A DNA stretch of 64,000 bases, from NCBI GenBank assembly GCA_934085585.1, contig CAKOHI010000003.1, positions 1 to 64,000 on the forward strand. The letters are read 5' to 3'. The translations under genes were made by a program, and so were the position numbers. The stretch comes from an uncultured Bacilli bacterium. Lineage in GTDB: Bacteria > Bacillota_I > Bacilli_A > RF39 > UBA660. The notes under the pieces were generated by a model. The model had not been told where the DNA came from. It made no database searches and worked only from the letters and a program-made list of their open reading frames with translations. Below are positions 43,670 to 52,411 of this stretch, piece after piece. The stretch's first letter is position 1, and each line of letters begins with the position of its first letter.

Positions 43670-43790
43670 AGCAAAGAGAATTTGCATAAAATAAAAATGG
43701 AACATTCAATTTAACATGTTGGATGCCGCCATAAATTGCGTTGCATCTAAATCAACATGGTTGATTTAGATGCTTTTTCTTTTTTATTTT
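43670..43790 (+). ncRNA. Predicted antitoxin-like small RNA, unit 1
   Basis: A transcript of about 115-120 bases runs from the promoter at 43634 to a strong terminator. Its start can form a GCAAA/TTTGC hairpin (43671-43685) and it ends with a 14-base-pair hairpin (43743-43773) followed by TTTTTCTTTTTT. It contains no credible reading frame. It is antisense to the 3' end of the peptide gene on the opposite strand. The RNA itself is inferred from promoter and terminator. Confidence 0.6.
43743..43783 (+). terminator. Terminator hairpin of small RNA, unit 1
   Basis: GCATCTAAATCAAC, ATG loop, GTTGATTTAGATGC, then TTTTTCTTTTT. On the minus strand there is no T run after the hairpin, so the peptide mRNA may read through it. 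Confidence 0.8.
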
Positions 43791-43861
43791 AATATTAAAA
43801 ATAAAATAAGTAAGATTATGATAATCCATAATCCCAAGATAAGAAAATCTTTCTTGTACAT
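43784..43861 (-). CDS. 25-residue hydrophobic peptide, type I toxin candidate, unit 1
   Basis: The peptide has a charged lead MYKKDF, a continuous hydrophobic core (LILGLWIIIILLILFLIL) and a final Lys. GAGGTGAT lies 5 bases before ATG, an unusually strong ribosome site for a small frame. The promoter at 43931-43959 lies upstream. Only synonymous or conservative changes separate it from unit 2. Single-helix peptides like this, opposite a small RNA, are typical membrane toxins of type I systems such as Fst, TxpA or Ibs, but I see no specific match to any of those. Confidence 0.65.
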   Translation of the reverse strand: MYKKDFLILGLWIIIILLILFLILK

Positions 43862-43930
43862 TAGGCATCACCTCACTCTCATAAAAAATTCAAATGAGGC
43901 AGCATCCAATCAACTAAATGTTCCAATAAA

Positions 43931-43959
43931 AGTATAACATATGACAAAAATAATGGCAA
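43931..43959 (-). promoter_or_regulatory. Promoter of peptide mRNA, unit 1
   Basis: On the minus strand: TTGCCA, 17 bases, TATACT with a TG one base upstream (extended -10). Transcription would begin near 43924, at the first base of the right inverted-repeat arm. Confidence 0.65.
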
Positions 43960-44033
43960 TATTTTGCAACAATAAAATAATAAAAAGCTAATTACATTTT
44001 TTAAGTAATCTATATTGAAACAACAATAATAAT

Positions 44034-44063
44034 TTGACAAATATCATTTAAATATGCTATTAT
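44034..44063 (+). promoter_or_regulatory. Promoter of small RNA, unit 2
   Basis: TTGACA, 18 bases, TATTAT, exactly 400 bases after its counterpart in unit 1. Confidence 0.6.
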
Positions 44064-44069
44064 GTATTT

Positions 44070-44190
44070 AGCAAAGAGAATTTGCATAAAATAAAAATGG
44101 AACATTCAATTTAACATGTTGGATGCCGCCATAAATGGGTTTGCATCTAAATCAACATGGTTGATTTAGATGCTTTTTTCTTTGTTATTT
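44070..44190 (+). ncRNA. Predicted antitoxin-like small RNA, unit 2
   Basis: It has the same features as unit 1, with a few substitutions near 44136-44141. The terminator hairpin is at 44143-44173, with both arms unchanged from unit 1. Confidence 0.6.
44143..44183 (+). terminator. Terminator hairpin of small RNA, unit 2
   Basis: The 14-base-pair stem is identical to unit 1 and is followed by TTTTTTCTTTG. Confidence 0.8.
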
Positions 44191-44262
44191 TAATAATAAA
44201 ACTAAAATAAGCAAGATTATGATAATCCATAATCCCAAGATAAGAAAATCTCTCTTGTACAT
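44185..44262 (-). CDS. 25-residue hydrophobic peptide, type I toxin candidate, unit 2
   Basis: It opens MYKRDFLILGLWIIII and ends LVLLLK. It differs from unit 1 only by Lys/Arg at position 4 and Phe-Leu-Ile/Val-Leu-Leu near the end, while several codons differ silently (TTA/TTG, for example). This pattern of conservation argues for selection on the peptide. GAGGTGAT again lies 5 bases before ATG. A much longer frame on the same strand (44147-44452) is out of phase and has no ribosome site. Confidence 0.65.
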   Translation of the reverse strand: MYKRDFLILGLWIIIILLILVLLLK

Positions 44263-44330
44263 TAGGCATCACCTCACTCTCATAAAAATTCAAATGAGGC
44301 AGCATCCAATCAACTAAATGTTCCAATAAA

Positions 44331-44359
44331 AGTATAACACATGTAAAAAATAACGGCAA
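44331..44359 (-). promoter_or_regulatory. Promoter of peptide mRNA, unit 2
   Basis: On the minus strand: TTGCCG, 17 bases, TATACT with the same TG extension as unit 1. Confidence 0.65.
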
Positions 44360-44497
44360 TAATTTATCACAATGAAATGATAAAAATGTAGCTAAAAGTA
44401 ATTGGACTAGAATATAAAAATTATTTAAAATTTCACTTTGAAAAATGAACATTAAATGATATACTTATAACAAATAGAGGAAGTGATACTTATTAAA

Positions 44498-45280
44498 ATG
44501 AAACAAATATATTTTTTTATCTACATGCAAATAGTTATTTTACTTTTCTTTTTATTATTGTTTATTATTTATTGTATAAAGAAATTTTGTGATTCAAAAA
44601 AATATTATAAATTAACAAAAGAAGATAAAGAAAAATTTATATATTATCGAGATATTATTAAAGAATATTCTATTGGTGAACTAGGAGTTCTTTTTAATGA
44701 GACTAAAAGAACAAATTCAATTATCAAAGCTGAATTAGAAAAACTAAAGTTTATCAAAAAAATTGAAATAATTAATAATAAAATTAATGTATTGGATGAA
44801 AGTAATCTAATGGAGAGTGAAAAATTTATTATTGATAGATATAAATTTATTGGAACAAAAGAATTTAACAACTTGTATTTAAAAACCATTAAATTTTCTT
44901 TAAAAGAAAAAGATTTAATTAAGCCATATACTTTTTTTAGCCATTTTTTAAATATAATAAATATTATATTGTTTTTAATAATATTATTATATTGGTTTAT
45001 TGATTTTAAATTTGTATGGGCCACTAATGAAGCTGGTTTTATTTCTCTTTACTTTTTAATGATGATGATTACATCAGCAGTTTTATTAATAGCGACATAC
45101 TCAAATGGCAAAGCAATGTACATAAAAACAGACAAAGGTAAAGAATTATATATGAAATTAAATGGGTTAAAAAGATTTATTAGGGATTTTGGTTACTTTA
45201 AAGACAAGAATTTAAAGGAAATTTTAGTCTGGGAAGATTATTTATTATATGCAATTATATTAAATGAAACAAAAAAATAA
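44498..45280 (+). CDS. Membrane protein resembling the C-terminal part of DUF2207
   Basis: About 260 residues: a membrane helix at the start (about 5-25), a winged-helix-like section (about 45-105), two membrane helices (about 140-190) and a C-terminal segment (KGLKRFIRDFGYFKD-type, then LVWEDYLLYAIIL) that matches the end of DUF2207 proteins. The large N-terminal extracellular domain of that family is missing. AGGAAGTGATACTT lies upstream, better spaced for an ATT at 44492 than for ATG 44498, so a rare ATT start is possible. It lies next to the small-RNA repeats. Confidence 0.55.
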   Translation: MKQIYFFIYMQIVILLFFLLLFIIYCIKKFCDSKKYYKLTKEDKEKFIYYRDIIKEYSIGELGVLFNETKRTNSIIKAELEKLKFIKKIEIINNKINVLDESNLMESEKFIIDRYKFIGTKEFNNLYLKTIKFSLKEKDLIKPYTFFSHFLNIINIILFLIILLYWFIDFKFVWATNEAGFISLYFLMMMITSAVLLIATYSNGKAMYIKTDKGKELYMKLNGLKRFIRDFGYFKDKNLKEILVWEDYLLYAIILNETKK

Positions 45281-45384
45281 AAATGATTTTTGATATGGTT
45301 ATATTTATTAAAATTACAAAATGTAGTTGGATAATTTCAAAATTTGTTATATAATAAATTTAATGTGTAAGGTGGTGTTTGATA

Positions 45385-45930
45385 TTGACAATAGGAATTG
45401 ATATAGATAATACAATAACAAATACAAGTATATATTCAAACACACTGCTTAAAAAAGATCCTCTTTATAATAACAAAAATAATTATAGGGAATTAAATGA
45501 GGAACAAATCAAAGATTTTTTAACCAAATATTTAGAATCAATCGTTAAAAATGTTTTAGTTAAAGAAGATGTAATAGATACTTTAAATTACTGGAAAAAT
45601 AAAGGACATAAAATCGTTTTTATAACTGCACGCGGAGCTGAAAGTACCAGTGATTTTGTAAGTTTAAAGTCAACTTACTTAACAAGTCTTTATTTTGCTA
45701 AAAACAATATTCCGTTTGATAAATTGATTTTTTTTCAAGAAGAAAAAGGCAATGCTTGTTTAAATGAATTCGTTGATATATTTATTGATGATAGAGAAAA
45801 CGTTTTAGATGAGGTAGCAAAAAAAGGCATAAAAACATTAAGGATATCAGAAGAAAGAGTGGATAGTAAACACAAACTAGTTCAAAACTGGCAAGAAATA
45901 AAAAAGTATATAGATAGTCTGGGGGAATAA
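45385..45930 (+). CDS. HAD-like hydrolase (5'-nucleotidase type)
   Basis: A 181-residue HAD-superfamily protein. Motif I is [10 protein letters not shown] (nucleophile and acid Asp), motif II Thr lies in VFITARG, and motif IV is IFIDDREN. The layout recalls the 5'(3')-deoxyribonucleotidase/NT5C group, which removes phosphate from nucleoside monophosphates. TTG 45385 is preferred over TTG 45379 because AGGTGG lies 9 bases upstream. ruvB follows 2 bases later, and the folate/thymidylate genes come next. Confidence 0.7.
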   Translation: MTIGIDIDNTITNTSIYSNTLLKKDPLYNNKNNYRELNEEQIKDFLTKYLESIVKNVLVKEDVIDTLNYWKNKGHKIVFITARGAESTSDFVSLKSTYLTSLYFAKNNIPFDKLIFFQEEKGNACLNEFVDIFIDDRENVLDEVAKKGIKTLRISEERVDSKHKLVQNWQEIKKYIDSLGE

Positions 45931-45932
45931 AC

Positions 45933-46937
45933 ATGGATGAAAGAATTATTGATACAAATGTTACATATGAAGATATATTTGATAAAAACATAAGACCTGA
46001 ATATTTAGATGAATATGTAGGACAAGAAAAGATTAAATCTAATTTAAAAGTATTTATAGAAGCTTCTAAAATGCGAGATGAACCATTAGATCACGTTTTA
46101 TTATATGGCCCACCGGGACTAGGAAAAACAACCCTTGCTCACATAATAGCAAATGAACTTGGAAGTAATTTAAAAACTGCAACGGGACCAGCCATAGAAA
46201 AAAGTGGCGATTTAGCAGCTATACTATCAACACTTGAACCCGGAGATGTTTTATTTATTGATGAAATACATCGTATTCCTTCTTTTGTAGAAGAAATACT
46301 TTATTCTGCCATGGAAGATTTCACAATTAATGTAGTAATTGGAACAGAAGGTAAAAGTAGATCAATAAAAATAGATTTACCACCATTTACTTTAGTAGGA
46401 GCAACAACTAGAGCTGGAGATTTATCAAGCCCATTAAGAGATCGTTTTGGTATTGTAAATAAACTTGAATTTTATTCTAATGAAGAGCTTGCAAATATTG
46501 TAAAAAGAACAAGTAAAGTTTTAAATATGAATATAACTGATGATGCTGCGATAGAACTTGCTAAAAGAAGTCGAAAAACACCAAGAATAGCTAATCGTTT
46601 ATTCAAAAGAGTTAGGGACTTTGCTTTAGTTGAAGGCGATGGTCTAATAGATTTAAATATTACGTTAAATGCACTAGAACGTTTAAATGTTGATACTTAT
46701 GGGCTAGATAATATAGATATTGAATATCTGGAAGCCCTAATTAACAAATTTAATGGTGGACCAGTTGGAGTAGAAACCATATCAACTGCTATTGGAGAAG
46801 AAATATCCACAATTGAAGATGTTGTTGAACCTTTTTTATTGCAAGAAGGCTTTATTAAAAGAACAAGAAGTGGCCGTGTAGCTTGTGAAAAAGCTTATAA
46901 ACATTTAGGAATAGATCATAATATGTCTTTATTTTAA
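45933..46937 (+). CDS. ruvB: Holliday junction branch-migration ATPase RuvB
   Basis: A 334-residue Ruv[20 protein letters not shown], Walker [14 protein letters not shown] (about 58), Walker [10 protein letters not shown], the sensor region [20 protein letters not shown] and a C-terminal winged helix ([19 protein letters not shown]). It drives branch migration with RuvA. It opens a run of closely spaced + strand genes reaching queA. Confidence 0.96.
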   Translation: MDERIIDTNVTYEDIFDKNIRPEYLDEYVGQEKIKSNLKVFIEASKMRDEPLDHVLLYGPPGLGKTTLAHIIANELGSNLKTATGPAIEKSGDLAAILSTLEPGDVLFIDEIHRIPSFVEEILYSAMEDFTINVVIGTEGKSRSIKIDLPPFTLVGATTRAGDLSSPLRDRFGIVNKLEFYSNEELANIVKRTSKVLNMNITDDAAIELAKRSRKTPRIANRLFKRVRDFALVEGDGLIDLNITLNALERLNVDTYGLDNIDIEYLEALINKFNGGPVGVETISTAIGEEISTIEDVVEPFLLQEGFIKRTRSGRVACEKAYKHLGIDHNMSLF

Positions 46938-46946
46938 GGAGGAACA

Positions 46947-47768
46947 ATGATTTTAGATGGAAAAAAATTAAGAGATGAATTATTGGTTTTATATAAAGAA
47001 AGAATCAGTAAAGAAAAGTTAAATATTACATTAGCAATCATTTTAGTGGGTGATAATGAAGCAAGTAAGATTTATATTAAAAATAAAGAAAAGTATTGTA
47101 GCATGGTAGGTATTAATGTAAGAAAATATTTACTATCTAAAGAGACTAGCGAAGAAGAATTAATATTTTTAATAAATGATTTAAATGAAGATATTGATGT
47201 AACTGGAATTATTTTACAAAGCCCTGTTCCAAGTAATATTGATTTTGAAAAATGTAGTGGACTTATAAAATCGAGTAAAGATGTCGATGGATTTACAAAA
47301 GATAACGTCTATAATTTATATTTAAATAGAAAAAGTATTTTACCTTGCACAGTTAAAGGTATTATCAAATTGTTTGATTATTATAAAATTGATGTAAGTG
47401 GAAAAAATGTTGCAATAATAGGTCGAGGAAATATTGTGGGCAAACCTTTAGCTTTAGCATTAGAAAATAAAGATGCAACCGTAAGTTTATTACATAGTAA
47501 AACAAAAGGTTTAAAAGATTATACCAAAAATGCTGATATAGTAGTAGCTGCTTGTGGTGTTCCTAAACTGCTTAAAGCTGATATGGTAAAACCAGGTGCT
47601 GTTGTTATAGATGTGGGTATATCCAGAACTGATACTGGAATAATCGGAGATATTGATTTTGATAGTCTTAAAGATATTGCATCATTCATAACTCCGAACC
47701 CTGGTGGTGTTGGACCGATGACTGTAGCAATGATTATAGATAATTTAATAGAAATGAGTGAGGTTTAA
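46947..47768 (+). CDS. folD: Bifunctional methylenetetrahydrofolate dehydrogenase/cyclohydrolase
   Basis: A 273-residue FolD: the catalytic Lys lies in KIYIKNKEKYC (the usual YVxxK), substrate motif ILQSPVPSN, CTVKGIIKLF, the NADP-binding IIGRGNIVGKPLA and the C-terminal PNPGGVGPMTVAMI. It interconverts methylene-, methenyl- and formyl-tetrahydrofolate. AAGGAGG precedes ATG. It sits directly before glyA and thyA, which make and use methylene-tetrahydrofolate. Confidence 0.96.
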   Translation: MILDGKKLRDELLVLYKERISKEKLNITLAIILVGDNEASKIYIKNKEKYCSMVGINVRKYLLSKETSEEELIFLINDLNEDIDVTGIILQSPVPSNIDFEKCSGLIKSSKDVDGFTKDNVYNLYLNRKSILPCTVKGIIKLFDYYKIDVSGKNVAIIGRGNIVGKPLALALENKDATVSLLHSKTKGLKDYTKNADIVVAACGVPKLLKADMVKPGAVVIDVGISRTDTGIIGDIDFDSLKDIASFITPNPGGVGPMTVAMIIDNLIEMSEV

Positions 47769-48992
47769 ATGAATAAAATTTTAGAAGAAGCGTTAAGAAA
47801 CGAAAGAAAAAGACAAGAAGAAAATATTGAACTTATTGCAAGTGAAAATTATGTATCTAATGATATATTGAAATTGCAAGGAAGTATTTTAACTAATAAA
47901 TATGCCGAAGGGTACCCAGAAAAAAGATATTACGGTGGTTGTGAAAATGTTGATGTTATTGAAAATTTAGCGATAAATTATGCCAAAGACTTATTCGGTG
48001 CTGAATTTGCAAATGTTCAACCTCATTCAGGATCTAGTGCCAATATGGCTGTTTATAGGGCATTACTTTCTCATGGTGATAAAGTAATGGGAATGAATCT
48101 TTCCAACGGAGGTCATTTAACCCATGGTCATAGGCTTTCCTTTAGTGGTCAAGATTATGAAATAGTTGATTATGATGTAAATATGGATACAGAATACATT
48201 GATTATGAAGAATTAGAAAGAAAAGTTTTAGAAGAAAAACCTAAAATGGTAATTGCTGGTGCTAGTGCATATTCAAGAATAATCGATTTTAAAAAGTTTA
48301 GAGAAATCTGTGATAAAGTCGGAGCTTATTTAATGGTTGATATGGCACACATTGCGGGGTTAGTAGCAGCAGGTCTTCATCCATCTCCGGTTGGTTATGC
48401 TCATGTTGTAACTACGACGACTCATAAAACTTTAAGGGGACCACGAGGAGGACTTATCATAACTAATGATGCAGAAATTGCCCAAAAAATAAATAAAGTA
48501 ATTTTTCCAGGTATTCAAGGAGGACCTTTAATGCACGTAATAGCAGCAAAAGCTGAATGCTTTTATGAAGCAATGCAACCTGAATTTAAAGAATATCAAA
48601 TGCAAGTATTAAAAAATATTAAAGCTTTATCTAATACCTTATCTAATGAAGGTTTTAGAATTATATCGGGTGGTACTGATAACCATTTAATTTTAGTAGA
48701 TGTAAAAGGTACTTGTGGTCTAACTGGTAAAGAAGCTCAAAACATATTAGATAAAATAAATATTACAACAAATAAAAATACTATTCCAAATGATTCTGAA
48801 TCACCAATGGTTGCTAGTGGATTAAGATTAGGTAGTCCAGCAATGACTTCACGAGGTTTAAAAGAAAGTGATTTTGAACAAATTGGATTAATAATATCAA
48901 AAGCATTAAAAAATAGCGAAAATGAAGAGATATTAAATAATTTAAAAAAAGAAGTATTAGAATTAACTAGTAAATATCCTTTATGGTATTAG
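47769..48992 (+). CDS. glyA: Serine hydroxymethyltransferase
   Basis: A 407-residue PLP enzyme converting serine to glycine with formation of methylene-tetrahydrofolate. Motifs: [41 protein letters not shown] and the PLP lysine in [16 protein letters not shown] (about residue 225). The start abuts the folD stop. Confidence 0.97.
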   Translation: MNKILEEALRNERKRQEENIELIASENYVSNDILKLQGSILTNKYAEGYPEKRYYGGCENVDVIENLAINYAKDLFGAEFANVQPHSGSSANMAVYRALLSHGDKVMGMNLSNGGHLTHGHRLSFSGQDYEIVDYDVNMDTEYIDYEELERKVLEEKPKMVIAGASAYSRIIDFKKFREICDKVGAYLMVDMAHIAGLVAAGLHPSPVGYAHVVTTTTHKTLRGPRGGLIITNDAEIAQKINKVIFPGIQGGPLMHVIAAKAECFYEAMQPEFKEYQMQVLKNIKALSNTLSNEGFRIISGGTDNHLILVDVKGTCGLTGKEAQNILDKINITTNKNTIPNDSESPMVASGLRLGSPAMTSRGLKESDFEQIGLIISKALKNSENEEILNNLKKEVLELTSKYPLWY

Positions 48993-49002
48993 GGAGGTAA
49001 GT

Positions 49003-49902
49003 ATGTCAAAGTGGGATAAAGACTATATTAAATTATGCGAAAAAATATTGAACGATGGAGTGGAAGTTGAAAATAGAACAGGTATTAATACCTTAAAAAT
49101 TCCAAGTTATCATTTAGAATTTAATTTACAAGAAGAATTTCCATGTCTAACAACTAAACAACTATATTTTCGTCAAGCAATTCTTGAGATGTTATGGATT
49201 TATCAAGCAAAATCTAATGATGTGAGATGGTTACAAGAAAGAAACGTTCATATTTGGGATGAATGGGAAATTGCTGAAGATGGAAAATGGAGAGCTAATC
49301 AAAACGTTTTAGAAGATGGCAAATTAGTAAAAAAAGATGTTGAGAAAGATTTTGGCATAGAATATGCTCACACGATAGGGACAGCATACGGTTTTATAGT
49401 AAAAAAACTAGGATTAATGGATCGTTTACTTGATACATTAAAAAATAATCCTTTAGATCGAAGAATGGTTATGTCTTTATGGCAAGATGAATATATTCCT
49501 ACGGCTGTGCTTCCTAGTTGTGTTTGGTCAAGTGAGTGGGATGTTACAGATGGTTATTTAAATATTTGGGTTCATCAAAGAAGTTGTGATGTGGCTTTAG
49601 GCCTTCCTTTTAATGTTACACAATATGCCGTACTACTTAGTTTAGTTGCTCAAGTAAGTGGACTTAAACCTGGCACTATAAATTACAGTATTAAAGATGC
49701 TCATATTTATGTTAATCAAATTGATGGTATTAAAGAGCAAATTAATAGATTTGAAAAAGATGGCGATTATGAAGCACCGGTATTATGGATTAATCCTAAT
49801 ATAAAAGAATTTAAAGACTTCGATAATTCAGCAGATTTGAAAGATATTAAAATAAAAGATTACAAACATATGGGACCAATTAAATTTCCTCTTGCACAGT
49901 AG
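49003..49902 (+). CDS. thyA: Thymidylate synthase
   Basis: A 299-residue ThyA using methylene-tetrahydrofolate to make dTMP. Features: RTGINTLKIPSY, WDEWEIAEDG (an inserted loop seen in the longer Gram-positive type), RRMVMSLW, the catalytic Cys173 in VLPSCVW, and RSCDVALGLPFNVTQYAVL. The usual PCH around the nucleophile is SCV here, so the conserved histidine is replaced. GGGAGG precedes ATG. The dihydrofolate product is recycled by the next gene. Confidence 0.95.
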   Translation: MSKWDKDYIKLCEKILNDGVEVENRTGINTLKIPSYHLEFNLQEEFPCLTTKQLYFRQAILEMLWIYQAKSNDVRWLQERNVHIWDEWEIAEDGKWRANQNVLEDGKLVKKDVEKDFGIEYAHTIGTAYGFIVKKLGLMDRLLDTLKNNPLDRRMVMSLWQDEYIPTAVLPSCVWSSEWDVTDGYLNIWVHQRSCDVALGLPFNVTQYAVLLSLVAQVSGLKPGTINYSIKDAHIYVNQIDGIKEQINRFEKDGDYEAPVLWINPNIKEFKDFDNSADLKDIKIKDYKHMGPIKFPLAQ

Positions 49903-49912
49903 GTGAATAAAT

Positions 49913-50383
49913 ATGATTAGTATTATAGCAGCAGTTGGAAAAAATAATGAACTTGGTCGTGGAAATGACTTAATTTGGCATATTAAAGAAGATTTAAAGA
50001 ACTTTAAAGATTTAACAATGGGAAAATATATTGTAATGGGCAAAAGTACATATAAGTCTTTACCTAGACATTTAGATGGAAGAAAATATATTGTATTATC
50101 TAGTTCTTTAGATAATATAGATGATGGAATGTTATTTAAAGATTTTAATAAATTATTAGAGTTTGTTAAAAATTTGGATGAAGAAGTAATGATTATTGGC
50201 GGAGCTAGTATATATAAATTATTTTTACCATATGCAAATAAACTTTATTTGACGGAGATAGATAGTGAGGAACAAGCTGATGTTTATTTTCCAGAATTTA
50301 ATAAAGATGATTATACGCGTAGTGTTGTAAGTAATAGTGAAGTAAATGGATTAAAATATAGTTTTGTAATATATGAAAGGTGA
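49913..50383 (+). CDS. folA: Dihydrofolate reductase
   Basis: A 156-residue DHFR: MISIIAAVGKNNELGRGNDLIWH (with the usual Gly-x-x-Leu-Pro-Trp replaced by DLIWH), an acidic residue in IKEDLKNF (about 27), VMGKSTYKSLP and EVMIIGGASIYKLFLPYA. It restores tetrahydrofolate after ThyA. AGTAGGTG precedes ATG; it is trimethoprim-target type chromosomal DHFR by length and position. Confidence 0.93.
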   Translation: MISIIAAVGKNNELGRGNDLIWHIKEDLKNFKDLTMGKYIVMGKSTYKSLPRHLDGRKYIVLSSSLDNIDDGMLFKDFNKLLEFVKNLDEEVMIIGGASIYKLFLPYANKLYLTEIDSEEQADVYFPEFNKDDYTRSVVSNSEVNGLKYSFVIYER

Positions 50384-50390
50384 TGAAATA

Positions 50391-51068
50391 ATGAATGGTA
50401 AATTAATAGTAATTGAAGGAACTGATTGTTCAGGTAAAGAAACACAAGTTAAAAAAGCAGTAGCTAAATTTAAAGAAATGGGAGTGAATGTATATAATTA
50501 TTCTTTTCCAATGTATGATACTCCGACGGGAAGAATTGTTGGGGGTCCCTATCTAGGAAAATCATATATTTGTGAAGGATGGTTTCCTGAAGGTGCTACA
50601 AATGTTGATGCTCTAGCGGCTTCAGCTTATTATGCGGCAGATAGAAGATATAATATTGGTATTATAAATAAACATCTTGAAGATGGAGACATTGTAATTC
50701 TTGATAGATATGTTGAATCTAATATGGCTCACCAAGGAGGAAAATTAAAGACTCGTGAAGAAAGAGAAAAAATGTATCAAAAGCTTGATGAGTTGGAATT
50801 TGGTATTATGGAACTACCTAGGCCTGATGCTGTAATTTTTCTTTATATGCCTTTTGAATATGCTGCAATACTTAAAAAAAATAGGGAAGAAACTCCTGAT
50901 CAACACGAATCAAATAAAGCTCACTTGGAACAAGCTGAAAAAGCTTATTTGGAGCTTACAGAAAAATATGGTTACAAAAGAATTAACTGTGTTAAAGATG
51001 ATATGATAAGAACGATTGATGATATTAATGATGAAGTCGTAGCAAAAATAAAGGAAATTATTAAATGA
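50391..51068 (+). CDS. tmk: Thymidylate kinase (dTMP kinase)
   Basis: A 225-residue nucleotide kinase: P-loop [13 protein letters not shown] (the common bacterial form is GxDGxGKST), the DRY motif in [16 protein letters not shown] (about 110), a lid-region [13 protein letters not shown] and a C-terminal IDDIND tail. It phosphorylates dTMP from ThyA. The P-loop and larger size recall an alternative Tmk subgroup found in some Bacillota. ATG 50391 has AGGTGATG upstream, just after the folA stop. Confidence 0.85.
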   Translation: MNGKLIVIEGTDCSGKETQVKKAVAKFKEMGVNVYNYSFPMYDTPTGRIVGGPYLGKSYICEGWFPEGATNVDALAASAYYAADRRYNIGIINKHLEDGDIVILDRYVESNMAHQGGKLKTREEREKMYQKLDELEFGIMELPRPDAVIFLYMPFEYAAILKKNREETPDQHESNKAHLEQAEKAYLELTEKYGYKRINCVKDDMIRTIDDINDEVVAKIKEIIK

Positions 51069-52099
51069 ATATAGAAGAATATAATTATGACTTACCAGAA
51101 AAATTTATTGCTCAAACTCCGCTTTCTAATCGTAGTGATTCAAAACTCTTATTACTTGATAAAGAAAATGGTAGTATTAAAGAAGATATTTTTAAAAATA
51201 TAATTAATTATTTAAATGCCAAAGACGTATTAGTACTTAATGATACAAAAGTTATACCAGCAAGATTAATCGGAGAAAAAGAAGATACGAAAGCTGTTAT
51301 AGAATTATTGCTTTTAAAAGATATCGAGGGAGATACTTGGGAATGTTTAGCAAGACCTGGTAAAAGATTACATGTTGGAACAATTATTTCTTTTGGAAAT
51401 GGCTTATTAAAAGCTGAAGTAATTGAAAAATTAGATGAAGGAATAGTTCATGTTAAATTAATGTATACTGGAATACTTATGGAAATACTTGAAAAACTTG
51501 GAACAATGCCACTTCCTCCATACATTCATGAAAAGCTTAATGATCAATCAAGATACCAAACAGTTTATGCTAAAAATTTAGGTAGTGCAGCAGCACCAAC
51601 TGCGGGACTTCATTTTACAAAAGAATTACTAGAAGAAATAAAAAATAAAGGAGTAGAAATACTTTATGTAACTTTGCATGTAGGTCTTGGTACATTTAGA
51701 CCTGTTGAAGTAACTGATATAACTAAACATAATATGCACAGTGAATATTATATAATGACTAAAGAAGTTGCAGACAAATTAAACAAAGCCAAAAGTGAAG
51801 GCAGAAAAATTTATGCCGTAGGTACAACATCAACGAGAGTGCTAGAAACAGTGGCAAGCAAATACAATGAATTTAAAGAGTGTTCCGGAGATACTAACAT
51901 ATTTATATATCCAGGATATACTTTTAAAGCAATTGATGGATTAATTACTAATTTTCACTTACCTAAAAGCACACTTTTAATGCTTGTTTCTGCATTATCA
52001 CAAAAAGAATTTATTTTAAATGCTTATGAATATGCCAAAGCTCACGATTTTAGATTTTTTTCATTCGGAGATGCAATGTTTATAAAAAAAGATATTTAA
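51065..52099 (+). CDS. queA: S-adenosylmethionine:tRNA ribosyltransferase-isomerase
   Basis: A 344-residue QueA, which adds the epoxyqueuosine ring precursor to tRNA. Family patterns: [22 protein letters not shown] at the start, [44 protein letters not shown] and HSEYY. It overlaps tmk by 4 bases and ends the operon-like run; a terminator-like hairpin follows at 52121-52160. In many Bacillota queA follows ruvAB. Confidence 0.95.
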   Translation: MNIEEYNYDLPEKFIAQTPLSNRSDSKLLLLDKENGSIKEDIFKNIINYLNAKDVLVLNDTKVIPARLIGEKEDTKAVIELLLLKDIEGDTWECLARPGKRLHVGTIISFGNGLLKAEVIEKLDEGIVHVKLMYTGILMEILEKLGTMPLPPYIHEKLNDQSRYQTVYAKNLGSAAAPTAGLHFTKELLEEIKNKGVEILYVTLHVGLGTFRPVEVTDITKHNMHSEYYIMTKEVADKLNKAKSEGRKIYAVGTTSTRVLETVASKYNEFKECSGDTNIFIYPGYTFKAIDGLITNFHLPKSTLLMLVSALSQKEFILNAYEYAKAHDFRFFSFGDAMFIKKDI

Positions 52100-52120
52100 A
52101 ACCAATACAATCAATAATTA

Positions 52121-52160
52121 AAATAGTTGCCTAAAATAAAATTTAAATAGCAACTTTTTT
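52121..52160 (+). terminator. Intrinsic terminator after queA
   Basis: Arms AAATAGTTGC/GCAACTTTTTT around a long A/T loop, ending in a T run. Confidence 0.5.
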
Positions 52161-52250
52161 AATTATTTCTATTTTGTATGCAAAACGCATACATGTGCAA
52201 GTATAAATTGGACATAATAATTATTATAATAGATTTGAGATGATATAAAA

Positions 52251-52411
52251 ATGAATAATGTGATAATAACTTTAAGAACAAATGAAGAAATAAAAAAGGA
52301 ATTAGATAAATTAGCTTAGAAGAAAATAGAAGTCTAAACAATTTAATCATTACCATTTTAATGAAATATTTAGATGAAAGAAAGAAAAAGGATAGTAAAA
52401 ATGGAAAATAA
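52251..52411 (+). pseudogene. Frameshifted ribbon-helix-helix regulator
   Basis: MNNVIITLRTNEEIKKELDKLA then TAG; continuing in the frame two bases later gives EENRSLNNLIITILMKYL and DERKKK to a stop at 52411. Joined, this is a complete ribbon-helix-helix protein (CopG/Arc type, beta strand VIITLR, helix EIKKELDKLAEENR, helix LNNLIITILMKYL). Two extra bases or one lost base at about 52316-52318 break it. Its tail overlaps the ATG of the next gene by 11 bases. A sequencing error cannot be excluded. Confidence 0.6.

Larger units (their letters stand above)
43631..44340. repeat. Two 400-bp direct repeats carrying a small-RNA/peptide unit
   Basis: The segments starting at 43631 and 44031 are near-identical for about 310 bases, each with the same promoter, hairpin and minus-strand peptide. 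Corresponding elements are exactly 400 bases apart. Each unit is bounded by an inverted repeat beginning TGGAACATT on both strands. Differences are scattered substitutions, so the duplication is not brand new or is being corrected. Confidence 0.85.

Noticed and set aside
43698..43925. MITE or insertion-sequence remnant suggested by inverted repeats
   Set aside because: No target-site duplication or transposase-like end is apparent, and promoter, terminator and conserved peptide explain the structure better. A mobile origin cannot be fully excluded.
44147..44452. 101-codon minus-strand open frame across small-RNA unit 2
   Set aside because: Its ATG has no ribosome site, it crosses a promoter and a strong hairpin, and unit 1 does not keep the frame. 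The short 25-codon frame within it, in another phase, has the strong site and conservation.
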